Shown here one piece after another: positions 44,167 through 54,303 of a stretch of 64,000 nucleotides of DNA. The DNA comes from Anaerocolumna sp. (GTDB lineage Bacteria; Bacillota; Clostridia; Lachnospirales; Lachnospiraceae). Where the stretch lies: NCBI GenBank assembly GCA_029239975.1, contig JARBTX010000008.1:1-64000 (forward strand). Reading direction: 5' to 3'. The position numbers and the translations under genes were made by a program. The notes beneath the pieces are model-generated. The model had not been told where the DNA came from, did no database searches, and saw nothing but the letters and a program-made list of their open reading frames with translations. The stretch's first letter is position 1, and each line of letters starts with the position of its first letter.

Positions 44167-44187
44167 GTATAGTTTGGAAAACCATAC
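44167..44187. promoter_or_regulatory. HxlR operator candidate
   Basis: GTATAGTTTGGAAAACCATAC, an imperfect 21-bp palindrome with GTAT/ATAC ends. It overlaps a minus-strand promoter (TTGTAT, 17 bases, TATCAT) for the PPOX gene in the divergent intergenic region. Confidence 0.45.
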
Positions 44188-44250
44188 AAGTACGCACATT
44201 GACATGACTAAGTCAGATTAAGATGACTGACAAGAAAGGAATTCTTATAC

Positions 44251-44646
44251 ATGGAAGACATCTCAAATCTTTGCCCTGTTACAACTGTTCAAAACACACT
44301 CATGGGTAAATGGAAATTAATTATTCTATGGATATTGCATACAAGAACAAGAAGATTTAATGAATTAGAAAAGCGAATACCGGGTGGCATCTCACACGGA
44401 GTATTAGCCCAACAGTTAAAAGAAATGGAACGAGACGGACTTATTCACCGTAAAGTATACAATGAAGTTCCACCAAAGGTAGAATATTCACTTACCGAAA
44501 TAGGTATCAGTTTTATTCCAATCATGAATCAAATCATGGAATGGGGTGCCACATATGTTCACAAAATGACTCAATGCAATATGGACATCTGCGTAGCCAA
44601 CAATTTTCCTTGTAATAAATGTCATAGTCTAATGCATGATGAATAA
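44251..44646 (+). CDS. HxlR-family transcriptional regulator
   Basis: A 131-residue winged-helix regulator. The family signature includes the N-terminal Cys (SNLCPVTTVQNTLMGKWKLIILW), RRFNELEKRIPGGISHGVLAQQLKEMERDGLIHR and the PPKVEYSLTEIG wing. A cysteine-rich tail (CNMDICVANNFPCNKC) adds possible redox or metal sensitivity. AAAGGA lies 10 bases before ATG. It likely controls the divergent PPOX gene. Confidence 0.88.
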   Translation: MEDISNLCPVTTVQNTLMGKWKLIILWILHTRTRRFNELEKRIPGGISHGVLAQQLKEMERDGLIHRKVYNEVPPKVEYSLTEIGISFIPIMNQIMEWGATYVHKMTQCNMDICVANNFPCNKCHSLMHDE

Positions 44647-44821
44647 TTAATACTAATTAATTTTTTTTTTTAATAATATATATCTAATTCATCAACAAAT
44701 AAATTCCTATACAATATTGTTAAACCATAATTTAATAAAATTCAAGCACATAAATATTTAAGCTACTATGGCGTAATTTTATTATAAACATTGGTATGGT
44801 ACGCAATTCATACATTTCACG

Positions 44822-44873
44822 TATAAAAAGATTCAAATCAATTTAGAAACTAATTGATATGAATCTTTTTATA
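44822..44873. terminator. Bidirectional terminator
   Basis: TATAAAAAGATTCA/TGAATCTTTTTATA with AATCAATT/AATTGATA inside, between the convergent HxlR and AraC genes. Perfect outer arms of 14 bp give U-runs on both strands. Confidence 0.85.
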
Positions 44874-44907
44874 CTATCTAATATTTATTATTACTCATAT
44901 GGTACTT

Positions 44908-45747
44908 TTACTTTTCCTTTACTGGTATCCAGATTTCACTAACATAATCATCACTTCTACTATCACCTTCTGTATAAAATTCAATATCATAATCTGATAT
45001 TAATTCATAATTAGATGCTGGCAACCATTCTCCATACACTCTTTTCCAAAGGTCTTGGATTGCATTAGGCATAGCACCAATACAAGTAAAAATTGCCCAT
45101 GTATGAGCTGGTATCTCTAGTATCTCAAATCCATCTGGTATTTCTTTTACAAACTTTCTTTCACAACCAATTCCATACTTCCATTCTTCCCTATTATCTT
45201 TTGCTTGTACACAGATTCCCATCATGCCACATACGATATCATCTAGTCCCGCACTATAATATTCACTCCAGAATTTTGGAATTTCTGTTTGTGATGTTAC
45301 TTCATTAAAATATTTAGTCTTTGCTACCACTTGAAATGCTTCTTTTTTCTCAATCCTATAATCCATACTATTACCGCCTTCTAATATTATTTTTAGAGTA
45401 AGTCGATTGAAAGATTTTAGAATGGTCCCTGTTTTTTTCGCTTCATTTGGTGTTACACCATGAAATCTACTAAATGCTTTTGAAAAACTCTCTGGTGTTT
45501 CATATCCATACTTTAATGCAATATCGATAACTTTAACATTACTTGTTAAAAGTTCATGACCGGCTAGTGAAAGGCGCCTATTTCTCATATACTCACCAAC
45601 GGTAAATCCAGTTAACAAATTAAATGTTCTCTGAAAATGAAAACTAGAAAGATAGATATATTCTGCTACATCTTCACAGGTTATATTTTCAGTAATATTA
45701 TCTTCCATGTAAGCAATTGCTTTGTTTAATGACTTTATCCATTCCAA
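44908..45747 (-). CDS. AraC-family regulator with GyrI-like effector domain
   Basis: An N-terminal double helix-turn-helix (about 8-105, CEDVAEYIYLSSFHFQRTFNLLTG and IDIALKYGYETPESFSKAFSRFHG) is joined to a C-terminal GyrI/SOUL-like ligand-binding domain (about 125-278, MDYRIEKKEAFQVVAKTKYF...AHTWAIFTC). This Rob-like order suggests a sensor of drugs or small hydrophobic ligands. Translation appears to begin at TTG with AGGAG 10 bases upstream; the next Met is residue 14. Confidence 0.87.
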   Translation of the reverse strand: MEWIKSLNKAIAYMEDNITENITCEDVAEYIYLSSFHFQRTFNLLTGFTVGEYMRNRRLSLAGHELLTSNVKVIDIALKYGYETPESFSKAFSRFHGVTPNEAKKTGTILKSFNRLTLKIILEGGNSMDYRIEKKEAFQVVAKTKYFNEVTSQTEIPKFWSEYYSAGLDDIVCGMMGICVQAKDNREEWKYGIGCERKFVKEIPDGFEILEIPAHTWAIFTCIGAMPNAIQDLWKRVYGEWLPASNYELISDYDIEFYTEGDSRSDDYVSEIWIPVKEK

Positions 45748-45892
45748 ATCTTATCATCTCCTTGTGGTACTATAATATCAAAAAGCAGGTTAGTATTCCT
45801 GTCAGTAACTGCTCTGATTTGTCTATTTATTTATAACATCATACCGTTTTAATGTTTACATCTACTATTATAAATTAAGTCCTACTAAAATT

Positions 45893-47245
45893 CTACTCTG
45901 TCGTGAATCTCATTTGTTTATAATGAAATATGATATAAAGTATTACTCCTAAAATACATGTAATGATTTCTGTAACCGTCATAGACCATATCACTCCATG
46001 TAAACCATAAAACTTATGCAATACGAATATAACAGGTATAAAAAGAGAACCTTGTGTAATTGACATAATAGTAGCTGGTATCCCTTGTCCTGCTGCTTGA
46101 AATATACTTATAAATAATGTTGTAAATCCATTAAATACAGCTGACACAAGCATTGCAATCATAATATACAATCCAATACTCATTACCTTTGAATCATTTG
46201 TAAATAGATGTAATATTGAATCTCTGAATATAAAAACCAGAGTTACAAAGATTCCAGATAACCCTATAATCCATAAAAATGATTGTTTTAAGACTTCTTT
46301 TAACCTTCTAAAATTATGATTCGAGAAATTATAAGCGATTAAAGGTATCACCCCTAGTGCTAAGCCCATTGACAAAAATTCAGGTATTTGAACAATTCTA
46401 AGTGCTATACCAAAGCCTGCAACAACATGATCTCCATATTGGATAGAAAAGTTATTTAAAAGAAGGGTTGTGATAATAAGAAATACTGTTAATAATAATT
46501 CGGATACTCCTATTTTATATATTTCAAACTTATCTTTTCGTGGTATACGAAAAGTCTTTAAAAATCCTTTCAAATGTTCGCTTTTCTTTTCCAAATAATA
46601 TACATAATAAATGGATGATCCTATATTTGCTAGAATCATGGATAAGGCTACTCCTATGACATTTAAATGAATCACTATTATAAGTATCACATCAAAGAAA
46701 ATGCTTAGAATTGTACTGATAAACATTCCATACATGGATTCTTTTGAAGCTCCCTCTGCTCGTACCACTTGTTCTAATGCAAAGTTTAGTACAATAGAAA
46801 AACCCCCAAGAAACATTGTAAAAGAATAGTTCTTTGTATAACTAATAATAGCAGAAGTATCTGCTCCAAGGATTTTAACAATTGGCGACGAAAACAAAAT
46901 AGCTATCATGGCTATAAAAAATGCTATCACAATACTACTATAAAAAGTATATCCTGCAATCTTTTTTGCCTTTTCTACCTCTTGCTTGGCAACAAGTCGA
47001 GTCACAAATGTCCCTCCACCTACACCCATCATGTTTCCTATAGCCATTAATATTGTAAAAATTGGTAAACCTAATGTGACAGCAGTTAAAATATCCGTAT
47101 TATGTAACAGTCCAATAAAAAAAACATTAATAATACTATATATTGAGCCGACAGACATACCAATCATCATGGGTAAGGATAAATGTGCTATTGCTTTCGA
47201 AATTGAAGCACTTTTTAAATAATACTCATTTGTTGTTTGTTCCAT
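45893..47245 (-). CDS. MATE-family efflux protein
   Basis: A 450-residue antiporter with about 12 hydrophobic segments. The HLSLPMMIGMSVGSIYSIINVFFIG opening, GVGGGTFVTRLVAKQEVEKA and a repeated second-half segment match the MepA-like branch of MATE transporters. AAAGGAG lies 8 bases before ATG. The MarR gene 127 bases upstream and shared TTAGAATTCTAA sites indicate MarR control, so drug or toxin export is likely. Confidence 0.9.
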   Translation of the reverse strand: MEQTTNEYYLKSASISKAIAHLSLPMMIGMSVGSIYSIINVFFIGLLHNTDILTAVTLGLPIFTILMAIGNMMGVGGGTFVTRLVAKQEVEKAKKIAGYTFYSSIVIAFFIAMIAILFSSPIVKILGADTSAIISYTKNYSFTMFLGGFSIVLNFALEQVVRAEGASKESMYGMFISTILSIFFDVILIIVIHLNVIGVALSMILANIGSSIYYVYYLEKKSEHLKGFLKTFRIPRKDKFEIYKIGVSELLLTVFLIITTLLLNNFSIQYGDHVVAGFGIALRIVQIPEFLSMGLALGVIPLIAYNFSNHNFRRLKEVLKQSFLWIIGLSGIFVTLVFIFRDSILHLFTNDSKVMSIGLYIMIAMLVSAVFNGFTTLFISIFQAAGQGIPATIMSITQGSLFIPVIFVLHKFYGLHGVIWSMTVTEIITCILGVILYIIFHYKQMRFTTE

Positions 47246-47274
47246 AATTTAATCTCCTTTGGTTTATTCATATT

Positions 47275-47302
47275 GTTAGAATTAATACTGTTAGAATTCT
47301 AA
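47275..47302. promoter_or_regulatory. MarR operator candidate in front of MATE
   Basis: GTTAGAATT followed after 6 bases by the perfect palindrome GTTAGAATTCTAA. The same half-site plus palindrome pair occurs upstream of marR. Confidence 0.65.
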
Positions 47303-47372
47303 GTATTTAGATATATTTATTTAAAGGTTATATTTTATGAGGTACTAATAATTTCTGTTATATAATAATTAA

Positions 47373-47792
47373 TTAAATACTATCGTTTACTTTAATAAGT
47401 AACGATAATAATGTTTCCATTTCTTCTTTCGTTAGATTAGCTGTAATGCTATGTTCAATTTCTCCAAATGCATTATTGAAATCTTCCACTAATTCCGCAC
47501 CCTTTGGTAATACATAAATATTCTTTTGCCTTTCATTTTCCTTGGGAATTCGTCGTTCAATGTAACCCTTTTTCTCTAATCCTTGAAGCATACTAGTAAT
47601 ACTTGCATCCGTCCGATGTAGTACTTCAGCTAAATCTTTTTGTATTATCCCATTATCTTGATGTTCGTAAATATAACCTATCATGCGGCCTTGTTGTGAA
47701 TTTAATCCTAATTTATTAATTTTTTCATCTGCGTTTAATTTTATTTTTAATGCAATTGACCTAATAATATCAGAATATGGACTTTTAAACAT
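47373..47792 (-). CDS. MarR-family transcriptional regulator
   Basis: A 139-residue winged-helix repressor with the MarR core GLNSQQGRMIGYIYEHQDNGIIQKDLAEVLHRTDASITSMLQGLEKKGYIERR and wing residues PKENERQKNIYVLPKG. AAGGAG lies 8 bases before ATG. It precedes the MATE gene on the same strand and probably represses both. Confidence 0.9.
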   Translation of the reverse strand: MFKSPYSDIIRSIALKIKLNADEKINKLGLNSQQGRMIGYIYEHQDNGIIQKDLAEVLHRTDASITSMLQGLEKKGYIERRIPKENERQKNIYVLPKGAELVEDFNNAFGEIEHSITANLTKEEMETLLSLLIKVNDSI

Positions 47793-47816
47793 ATCAGAAA
47801 CTCCTTGTAATTTATT

Positions 47817-47865
47817 TAGAATTCTAACTGTTTATAGTTTAATAGTTAGAATTTAATTTGTCAAT
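47817..47865 (-). promoter_or_regulatory. marR promoter with operator
   Basis: TTGACA, 17 bases, TAAACT on the minus strand. A GTTAGAATT half-site (47846-47854) lies in the spacer and the palindrome TTAGAATTCTAA (47817-47828) lies downstream of the start site. Confidence 0.65.
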
Positions 47866-47877
47866 ATGATTTATTTA

Positions 47878-47919
47878 AAAATGAGAATGATTCATAAATT
47901 GCTGAACCATTCTCATTTT
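47878..47919 (-). terminator. Terminator of the GH16 gene
   Basis: AAAATGAGAATG/CATTCTCATTTT, a 12-bp stem with an 18-base loop and a U-run on the minus strand, 23 bases after the GH16 stop. Confidence 0.85.
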
Positions 47920-47942
47920 TAATTATACATATCGTATTTTTT

Positions 47943-50900
47943 TTAATTTGTTACTTCTTTTATACTTACATTCTCAATGGATATAATACCTGGATCAACA
48001 GCAACATCGCTAATATAACCCATTGAGCAAACGAAATCTGCTGCTATATCTGTTGGCTGATTCATGGTAAATGTTAAATCTATCTCTTTCGTTTCTCCAG
48101 CTATTAATTGTACATCTGCACCACCATACCAATTGTAAGAGGTACTCATGTAAGCAAGTTTTATAGTACGAGTTACAGATGATGTTACCTTCATCTTAAC
48201 TTGATAAGTTTTTCCTTGCTCAAATTTAAGTCCACTTTGCTTTAGTTGAACATTCCAGTCTTGGTTACCAAGATTCGTAATATTAAATTCTACTTTATTA
48301 TTAGCAAATGAATATATTGCTTCTCCTGGCGATGAAATAGCTGCAATCCAATTTGTAGAACCTTCTGTAAAATCACCATTTTTTATTAAATCGTCACTTG
48401 GATTGGTTATTATTACAGGCTCAGTAGTTTCTTCTAACTTAACATTATCAATCCATACTTTATGTGTGTTTGTAATCTGAGTTCCATTGATGGCTCCCAT
48501 ATTAAAACTTAAAATTGTTTTTGGATCAGTAGTACTTCTCATATTAAATACATACTCATAGGTAGTATAATCACTACCTAAATCTGCAATCTTTCCACCA
48601 GAATAAGACGTCCAATCATTATCGGCACTACCATCTCTTTGAAGTGCAACCATAAGTTTTCTTGCTATATCTGACTTTGCATCAAAGGTTAATTTATACC
48701 ATTTACCTTGTTGTAACTCTACATTCTTTTGCATTAATTGAATCTTATACTCTGCGTCAGAAGTGTCATCAATGGTAAATCCTGCTGCATTATTTTCCGT
48801 TAAACTGTCTACAACATAAGATACTTTTGAAGATATGCCACCATCTACATACACTTGCCATCCTGTGAATCCATTTGAGAAATCACCGTTTAGTAACATT
48901 CCAGCTTCTGTAATTTTTACATTATCAAGATATGTTACTCCAGCTACGCCTAGTAAAAACTCTAAATCATGACTGGATATTGTGGCACCCGTTGAGAATT
49001 GGATTCGAAATGATTGAACTGATGTGGATAGGTTCGCATCAAATGTTTGCCCATTAATTTTTGCTTGAATTATTTTTGCATCATTACCATACGCATCAAA
49101 TGTTAATACATAATCTTTATTCTCAGTAATTGCTAACTTTGTTTGCTTAACTACAACATCATTTATTGTTGCTATTGTATCAGGAACTTCAACTTTAAGT
49201 TCTCTTATATTGGAAGTATTGGTAACTGATATACTAGCACCAGGTAATTTATTGTCAACCTCCCAATAAGCCATTCTGTTTGTACCTTCCTGAAAAGCAC
49301 CATTATAAACATAGTTGCCATCTGGTAGAATTGTTTTAGTATCATCAATTACAGTATCAGATAACTTCACTAATCTTACATTACTGATTTCAACAAGAGC
49401 TGAAGATCCTTGATTTCCAAGATTATATTCTAATCTTCCATTTGCATCGTTTTTACCGGTCATAGTAAAATCATAAGAATAGCTTTGCAAATTTGTAGTT
49501 AACGCAACTTCTGTATCTGGCATATAACGAATGTATTCTTTATCTGGTGCTGTAACATTAACAATCATCTTTCGGTCCGCACTCGCCTTGGCGTCAAAAG
49601 TTAACCGATAATTACCTCCTTGTTTCATTGGTAAGTTTGGTTGTACTAATTGAATAGAATAATTTACTGTACCAGAATCAGTTGTATCAATACTTAATTT
49701 ATTCTGTGCTATGCTAGCCGTAGCCTGACCTCCTAATGCGGTTAAAAGGCTCCAATCACTATTATCTAATAAATTTTCAGTAACCGCAAAATTGCCATTG
49801 ATAATATAGTTACCAGTTGCATCTGGGTCTCTTAAGTTTACCACTGGTTTTACTACATTTTCATCGTAACTTTCCTTTTGATATACTTTTACATAATCTA
49901 CTTGTAATTTAGCATTATCAAAGTTAGTTGTTTCATCTGGATTTCCTGGCCATGAACCACCAACTGCCAAGTTTAGTTGTAAGAAAAATGGTTGGTCAAA
50001 AGGTGCTGGAAATGTTATCTCTTCCCCACCGTCTACTTTCGTGAACCAATCATTTACTGTATGAAATAAGATACCATCAATATAAAAGCGCATCCTAGAT
50101 GGTTCCCATTCGACACTATAAACATGATAGTCGTCTGCTAATGTACCATTGTTTAATACATAAGTTCCTTGACTTGATGCGTGTGGATTACCATAATGAA
50201 TCGTACCATATAATTTATTTGTTTCATGACCTAGGACTTCCATAATATCGATTTCACCACATTTTGGCCATTGACCATATAGACTTTCATTTTCTGGCAT
50301 CATCCATGCTGCTGGCCATAAACCCTGTCCTGTTGGAACTTTCGCTTTTATTTCAAATTTTCCATATTTAAATATCTGTTTATGCTGAGTTGTTACTTTT
50401 CCTGATGAGTAAGAAATAGCTGACCCAGAAACTGTTTTAATCGCTTTGATTACAAGGTTACCATCACTTACATAGATATTATCTGGTGAATTGGTATACT
50501 CTTGTAATTCGTTGTTAACCCAACCTGGTTCATGTAATTCCATGTTCCAGTTTGTCATATCTAATGAATCCCCATTAAAGTCATCACTCCATACTAGATT
50601 GTACTCATTTACTGGGTCACCACCTGGATTGTTCCCACCTGGTATTACAATTGATTGACCAAGGATTATTAGTCGGCAAGTTGCCTTTACGGTAGAATCT
50701 CCATTTGCTGTTACAGTAATAAGTGCTGTTCCTTCTGACTTTGCTACTACTTTTCCTGTAGAATCTACTGTAGCTACGGAATCATTATCACTGGTCCAAG
50801 TAACTGTTTTATCCTTTGCATTTACTGGACTAATTTCTGATTGTAATGTAAATGTATCTCCAACCTTTAATGTTTGACTCTCAGAATTTAACGTAATCGC

Positions 50901-51536
50901 TATAGGTTTTACAGGTAATACAACGATTGTACAGGATGCTTTTTTATTACTGCCATCTGTAGCAGTTGCTGTAATCTGCACTATCCCGTCTGTTTTTGTG
51001 GTAACTAGACCATTAGAATCTACTGATGCAATAGATTCATTCGATGAAGTCCAATTAATCTCTTTTACAGTTGCCTTATTTGGACTAATGGTCACATTTA
51101 ATTGAACCTGTTCTTCAGCATTTACAGTTATCTTAGATTTATCTAATGTAACCTTAGTAACTGGAACACCTACTTTAACCATAAGTGTTGTTTTTATATT
51201 ACTTCCATCTATAGACTTTACTGTAATTGTAGTTGACCCATTTTTTAAGGCCTTTATCTTTCCTTTTGTAGATATACTAGCCACTTTTGGATTACTTGAG
51301 ATAAACTCAAGTTCTTTGTTAGTAGCATTCTTAGGTGCAACACTTACTTTTAAAGTATATGTTTTACCTTTTTTTAAAACCAAAGTATTATCTGTTGGTT
51401 TAATTATTGTTACACTTGAAACATTTACTTTCTTTGTGTTCTTTGCTGTACTTGCATATGTAACAAAGCTATTACTCGTACATACTAAAACAATTGCAAT
51501 TATTACTGCAATTACTCTTGTCATCTTTCTTTTCAT
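47943..51536 (-). CDS. Secreted modular glycoside hydrolase family 16 (beta-1,3(4)-glucanase) with Ig-like and CBM4/9 modules
   Basis: An extracellular endo-glucanase (laminarinase/lichenase type) of about 1197 residues. A signal peptide (1-29, ending VTYAS) precedes three BIG2 repeats (about 40-290). The GH16 domain (about 310-560) carries the catalytic GEIDIMEVLG and the opening WSDDFNGDSLDMTNW. At least four CBM4/9-type carbohydrate-binding modules follow (about 575-1195, each beginning like NGDFTEGSTNW). No cell-wall anchor is seen. The start MKRKMTRV has GGGGGTG upstream; the track start is 5 codons too early. Fits digestion of plant or fungal beta-glucans. Confidence 0.92.
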   Translation of the reverse strand: MKRKMTRVIAVIIAIVLVCTSNSFVTYASTAKNTKKVNVSSVTIIKPTDNTLVLKKGKTYTLKVSVAPKNATNKELEFISSNPKVASISTKGKIKALKNGSTTITVKSIDGSNIKTTLMVKVGVPVTKVTLDKSKITVNAEEQVQLNVTISPNKATVKEINWTSSNESIASVDSNGLVTTKTDGIVQITATATDGSNKKASCTIVVLPVKPIAITLNSESQTLKVGDTFTLQSEISPVNAKDKTVTWTSDNDSVATVDSTGKVVAKSEGTALITVTANGDSTVKATCRLIILGQSIVIPGGNNPGGDPVNEYNLVWSDDFNGDSLDMTNWNMELHEPGWVNNELQEYTNSPDNIYVSDGNLVIKAIKTVSGSAISYSSGKVTTQHKQIFKYGKFEIKAKVPTGQGLWPAAWMMPENESLYGQWPKCGEIDIMEVLGHETNKLYGTIHYGNPHASSQGTYVLNNGTLADDYHVYSVEWEPSRMRFYIDGILFHTVNDWFTKVDGGEEITFPAPFDQPFFLQLNLAVGGSWPGNPDETTNFDNAKLQVDYVKVYQKESYDENVVKPVVNLRDPDATGNYIINGNFAVTENLLDNSDWSLLTALGGQATASIAQNKLSIDTTDSGTVNYSIQLVQPNLPMKQGGNYRLTFDAKASADRKMIVNVTAPDKEYIRYMPDTEVALTTNLQSYSYDFTMTGKNDANGRLEYNLGNQGSSALVEISNVRLVKLSDTVIDDTKTILPDGNYVYNGAFQEGTNRMAYWEVDNKLPGASISVTNTSNIRELKVEVPDTIATINDVVVKQTKLAITENKDYVLTFDAYGNDAKIIQAKINGQTFDANLSTSVQSFRIQFSTGATISSHDLEFLLGVAGVTYLDNVKITEAGMLLNGDFSNGFTGWQVYVDGGISSKVSYVVDSLTENNAAGFTIDDTSDAEYKIQLMQKNVELQQGKWYKLTFDAKSDIARKLMVALQRDGSADNDWTSYSGGKIADLGSDYTTYEYVFNMRSTTDPKTILSFNMGAINGTQITNTHKVWIDNVKLEETTEPVIITNPSDDLIKNGDFTEGSTNWIAAISSPGEAIYSFANNKVEFNITNLGNQDWNVQLKQSGLKFEQGKTYQVKMKVTSSVTRTIKLAYMSTSYNWYGGADVQLIAGETKEIDLTFTMNQPTDIAADFVCSMGYISDVAVDPGIISIENVSIKEVTN

Positions 51537-51741
51537 GATTAACACCCCCAAAAATATAGCTTTCTGAAATAAATAAATTTACTTTTAATACTGTATTTTT
51601 TACTCCATATACACCTTACCTTCCTTATTTTTACTTAAACGTAACATACCTGATAAATATGATATATTATATTTCTCACATTTATATCAAATTCTTCATT
51701 CCTTTCAACTTTTGTGGTATAATTACTTAATACTAAGTTTT

Positions 51742-51891
51742 AGGCAATTGCGAAACACCAAAGATGTCATTATTGCTTATACAATATATACAATTTTATA
51801 GCTGAATCTTGCTCCCTACGGCAACTGAAGCTAGAAAATTCGTATATATTGTATAAGCAATTCAATAAACTATATAGTTTCGCAATTGCCT
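51742..51891. mobile_element. MITE-like element, full copy B (150 bp)
   Basis: Ends TA-GGCAATTGCGAAAC and GTTTCGCAATTGCC-TA. Same length as copy A and in the opposite orientation. It lies between the divergent GH16 and AraC genes, ending 30 bases before the AraC start. The remainder of the 385-bp gap (51552-51741) holds only AT-rich promoter-like sequence. Confidence 0.8.
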
Positions 51892-51921
51892 ATAATACTA
51901 AGTTAATTAAGGAGATAAACT

Positions 51922-52677
51922 ATGGAACCATATAACATAGATAAAGAGTTAACTCATTCCTTATTCTTAAATCGAGAATATGAAAGGAATCATCTACCCT
52001 ACAATAATGAATTATCCTTTTATGATGCAGTAAAAAGAGGTGATATTGAATTTATAAAACAAACTATGATACCACTAACCAGTGATGGCTTAGGACACCT
52101 ATCTGATAATCCGAAACGTAATTTACAATATCACTTGGTTGTTTGTATTGCATTAATTACACGATTTTGTATGGAAGGTGGTTTGGAATATGAAACTGCC
52201 TATACGTTAAGTGATTTATATATTCAAAGAACAGATGCATGCAGGACTTGTGAAGAAGTAACATCCCTACATAGAGAATTAATCTTTGATTTCGCCAAAC
52301 GTATGCAGTCCTTACATCAAGAAAAAACCTTATCTCACCAAATTGCATTATGCATTGATTACATATTTGACCATTTACATAATCAAATCACAATAGAAGA
52401 ACTTGCAAATTATGTGAACTTTAATCCAAATTACCTTAGTAAGTTATTTAAAAAAGAAATTGGAATGCCAGTGGCTTTCTACATTCGTGGAAAAAGAATA
52501 GAAGCCGCAAAAAATATGCTCAGGTACTCTAATTATACTTACGTTGATATTAGCAATTACTTATCTTTTACCTCACATAGCCATTTTATCAGTGCATTCA
52601 AAAAGCAGGTCGGTATGACGCCAAAACAATATCGCAATAAATATTATAAAAATAATTGGACCGTAATTAACATCTAA
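51922..52677 (+). CDS. AraC-family transcriptional regulator
   Basis: A 251-residue regulator. The N-terminal region (about 30-130, DAVKRGDIEFIKQTM...LVVCIALITRFCMEGGL) is helical, and the C-terminal double helix-turn-helix (about 145-245) is canonical: ITIEELANYVNFNPNYLSKLFKKEIGMPVAFYI and VDISNYLSFTSHSHFISAFKKQVGMTPKQYR. AAGGAG lies 7 bases before ATG. Divergent from the GH16 gene, it is a candidate activator of glucanase expression, but this is inference. Confidence 0.88.
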   Translation: MEPYNIDKELTHSLFLNREYERNHLPYNNELSFYDAVKRGDIEFIKQTMIPLTSDGLGHLSDNPKRNLQYHLVVCIALITRFCMEGGLEYETAYTLSDLYIQRTDACRTCEEVTSLHRELIFDFAKRMQSLHQEKTLSHQIALCIDYIFDHLHNQITIEELANYVNFNPNYLSKLFKKEIGMPVAFYIRGKRIEAAKNMLRYSNYTYVDISNYLSFTSHSHFISAFKKQVGMTPKQYRNKYYKNNWTVINI

Positions 52678-52691
52678 TTAGTAATATAAAA

Positions 52692-52752
52692 AAGTTCCAT
52701 ATGGAGAAAGGTTTAAAATTCAATCATAACCTTTTCATCCAAATGGAACTTC
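52692..52752. terminator. Bidirectional terminator
   Basis: Outer arms AAGTTCCAT/ATGGAACTT and inner GAAAGGTTT/AACCTTTTC between the convergent AraC and L,D-transpeptidase genes. Confidence 0.8.
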
Positions 52753-52827
52753 TTTATCTATATAATTTTATCTATATTTTATATATATTTTTTTTTTATA
52801 TATTTTTATCTATTTAATGAATCCAAA

Positions 52828-54303
52828 TTATCTCTTGTTCGTTTTTTTGGCAACATCTGTTTTTTCTTCTGTTTCTTTTGGTTCCGTTCCTTTTAACTCA
52901 TATACAACAACTGCCACACCTCTTTTAATATTTTCAAACATTATTTTAGCTGCTGCTGGTGGCATATTAATACAACCATGGGAACCATTTGTTTTATATA
53001 TATCTTGACCAAACTTCTTTCTCCAAGGGGCATCATGAAATCCTATATTTCGGTTAAACGGCATCCAATATTTTACCGGTGTCGAATAATCTTCACCAGT
53101 TAAAGTAGCATCATTTTCTTTATACTGAACTGGATAAGTTCCAACTGGCGTTCCATAATCTTTTGCAATATTACCAGATACAAAATCTGTTTCTAAGATA
53201 AGTTCACCTTCTTTATAAAAGAATAGGTGTTGTGCAGTTAAGTTAACTTCTACGTATGTATTTCCAATATCATCCTGACCATATTGTTGTGCAGTTTGAA
53301 AATAAGCAGGTTCTCTGTTAATTTGTGCACCATCAAGTATTAACACTTTTAGGTCAGCTCTCTCAGTTACTCTGTCTAGCCACCAACCATAATCTCCACC
53401 TGAAACTTGTATCGTCTCACCATAGGATGTTTTAAACGTACGTACTCTACCAAAGGAATTATAATTCTTTCCTATATAATCTACATATTCTTTAATACCA
53501 TCTTCGTTTAAGCTTATATTATAATTCTCATCCATGGAAAGCCATTTGCTAATCTTACTTCCATCTAAAATTTCTGTTACATCACCAAATTGATATGTTA
53601 TCTTTGTAGCTGCAATTCGATTCATTTCATCCAAAGCTTTCACAAGTTCAGGATTTTCAGATGTTATTTCAGGTTCAACATATGCTCCAGTCGCATCTAA
53701 AATTATATTTGTTGGTAATGAAGTAATTGACTCTTTGATAATACCTTTTAGTAAATCTTTATCGATTTTAGCACCGGGATCCGCCGGTACTATTTCATAA
53801 CCGTTTTCACCGTATTCAGAAATAGAAGCATTTTTAGGTTCTACTATGTTTGCAGCATCAAAAAATTTAAGCTTATCAATAATTTTATCTAATAATGCTT
53901 CATCATATTCAATCATCGTATCTACTTCCAAATCATGTGGTTGAAGTAATGAAAGTGGCCATGCAAAACTATTTTGTTCATCTAATAACTCTGATAAGCT
54001 TTTACCATAAACCGTATGTAAATCAATACTAATTCCGTGTATGGTATCTGTAACATTATTTCTTCCATCTAATGATAAAACATAAGAATTTACTTGTTCA
54101 TTAATAGCAACTTCTGCTTGTTCTACTGTCATATTAGATGCACTAACACCATTGATAACTGTATTACTATAAAAATGATTGCTATAGTAATAAGTAAGAA
54201 ATAGATATGCTAAAAGTATGGGTGAAAGTACCCCAATGCTGATTAAAATTAAATTCTTCTTACTTTTTTTGTTGCCTTGTATATATTTATTTTTATTTGT
54301 CAT
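52828..54303 (-). CDS. L,D-transpeptidase with peptidoglycan-binding domain
   Basis: A cell-wall cross-linking enzyme anchored by one N-terminal membrane helix (about residues 20-38). The extracytoplasmic part contains PG-binding-4-like repeats (about 60-330). A YkuD catalytic domain (about 350-475) has the active-site Cys in TNGSHGCINMPP and the His in NIGFHDAPWR. A charged C-terminal tail (KETEEKTDVAKKTNKR) follows. The start MTNKNKYI is used because GGAGG lies 6 bases upstream; the ORF-track start is 14 codons earlier. Likely modifies or cross-links peptidoglycan. Confidence 0.92.
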   Translation of the reverse strand: MTNKNKYIQGNKKSKKNLILISIGVLSPILLAYLFLTYYYSNHFYSNTVINGVSASNMTVEQAEVAINEQVNSYVLSLDGRNNVTDTIHGISIDLHTVYGKSLSELLDEQNSFAWPLSLLQPHDLEVDTMIEYDEALLDKIIDKLKFFDAANIVEPKNASISEYGENGYEIVPADPGAKIDKDLLKGIIKESITSLPTNIILDATGAYVEPEITSENPELVKALDEMNRIAATKITYQFGDVTEILDGSKISKWLSMDENYNISLNEDGIKEYVDYIGKNYNSFGRVRTFKTSYGETIQVSGGDYGWWLDRVTERADLKVLILDGAQINREPAYFQTAQQYGQDDIGNTYVEVNLTAQHLFFYKEGELILETDFVSGNIAKDYGTPVGTYPVQYKENDATLTGEDYSTPVKYWMPFNRNIGFHDAPWRKKFGQDIYKTNGSHGCINMPPAAAKIMFENIKRGVAVVVYELKGTEPKETEEKTDVAKKTNKR

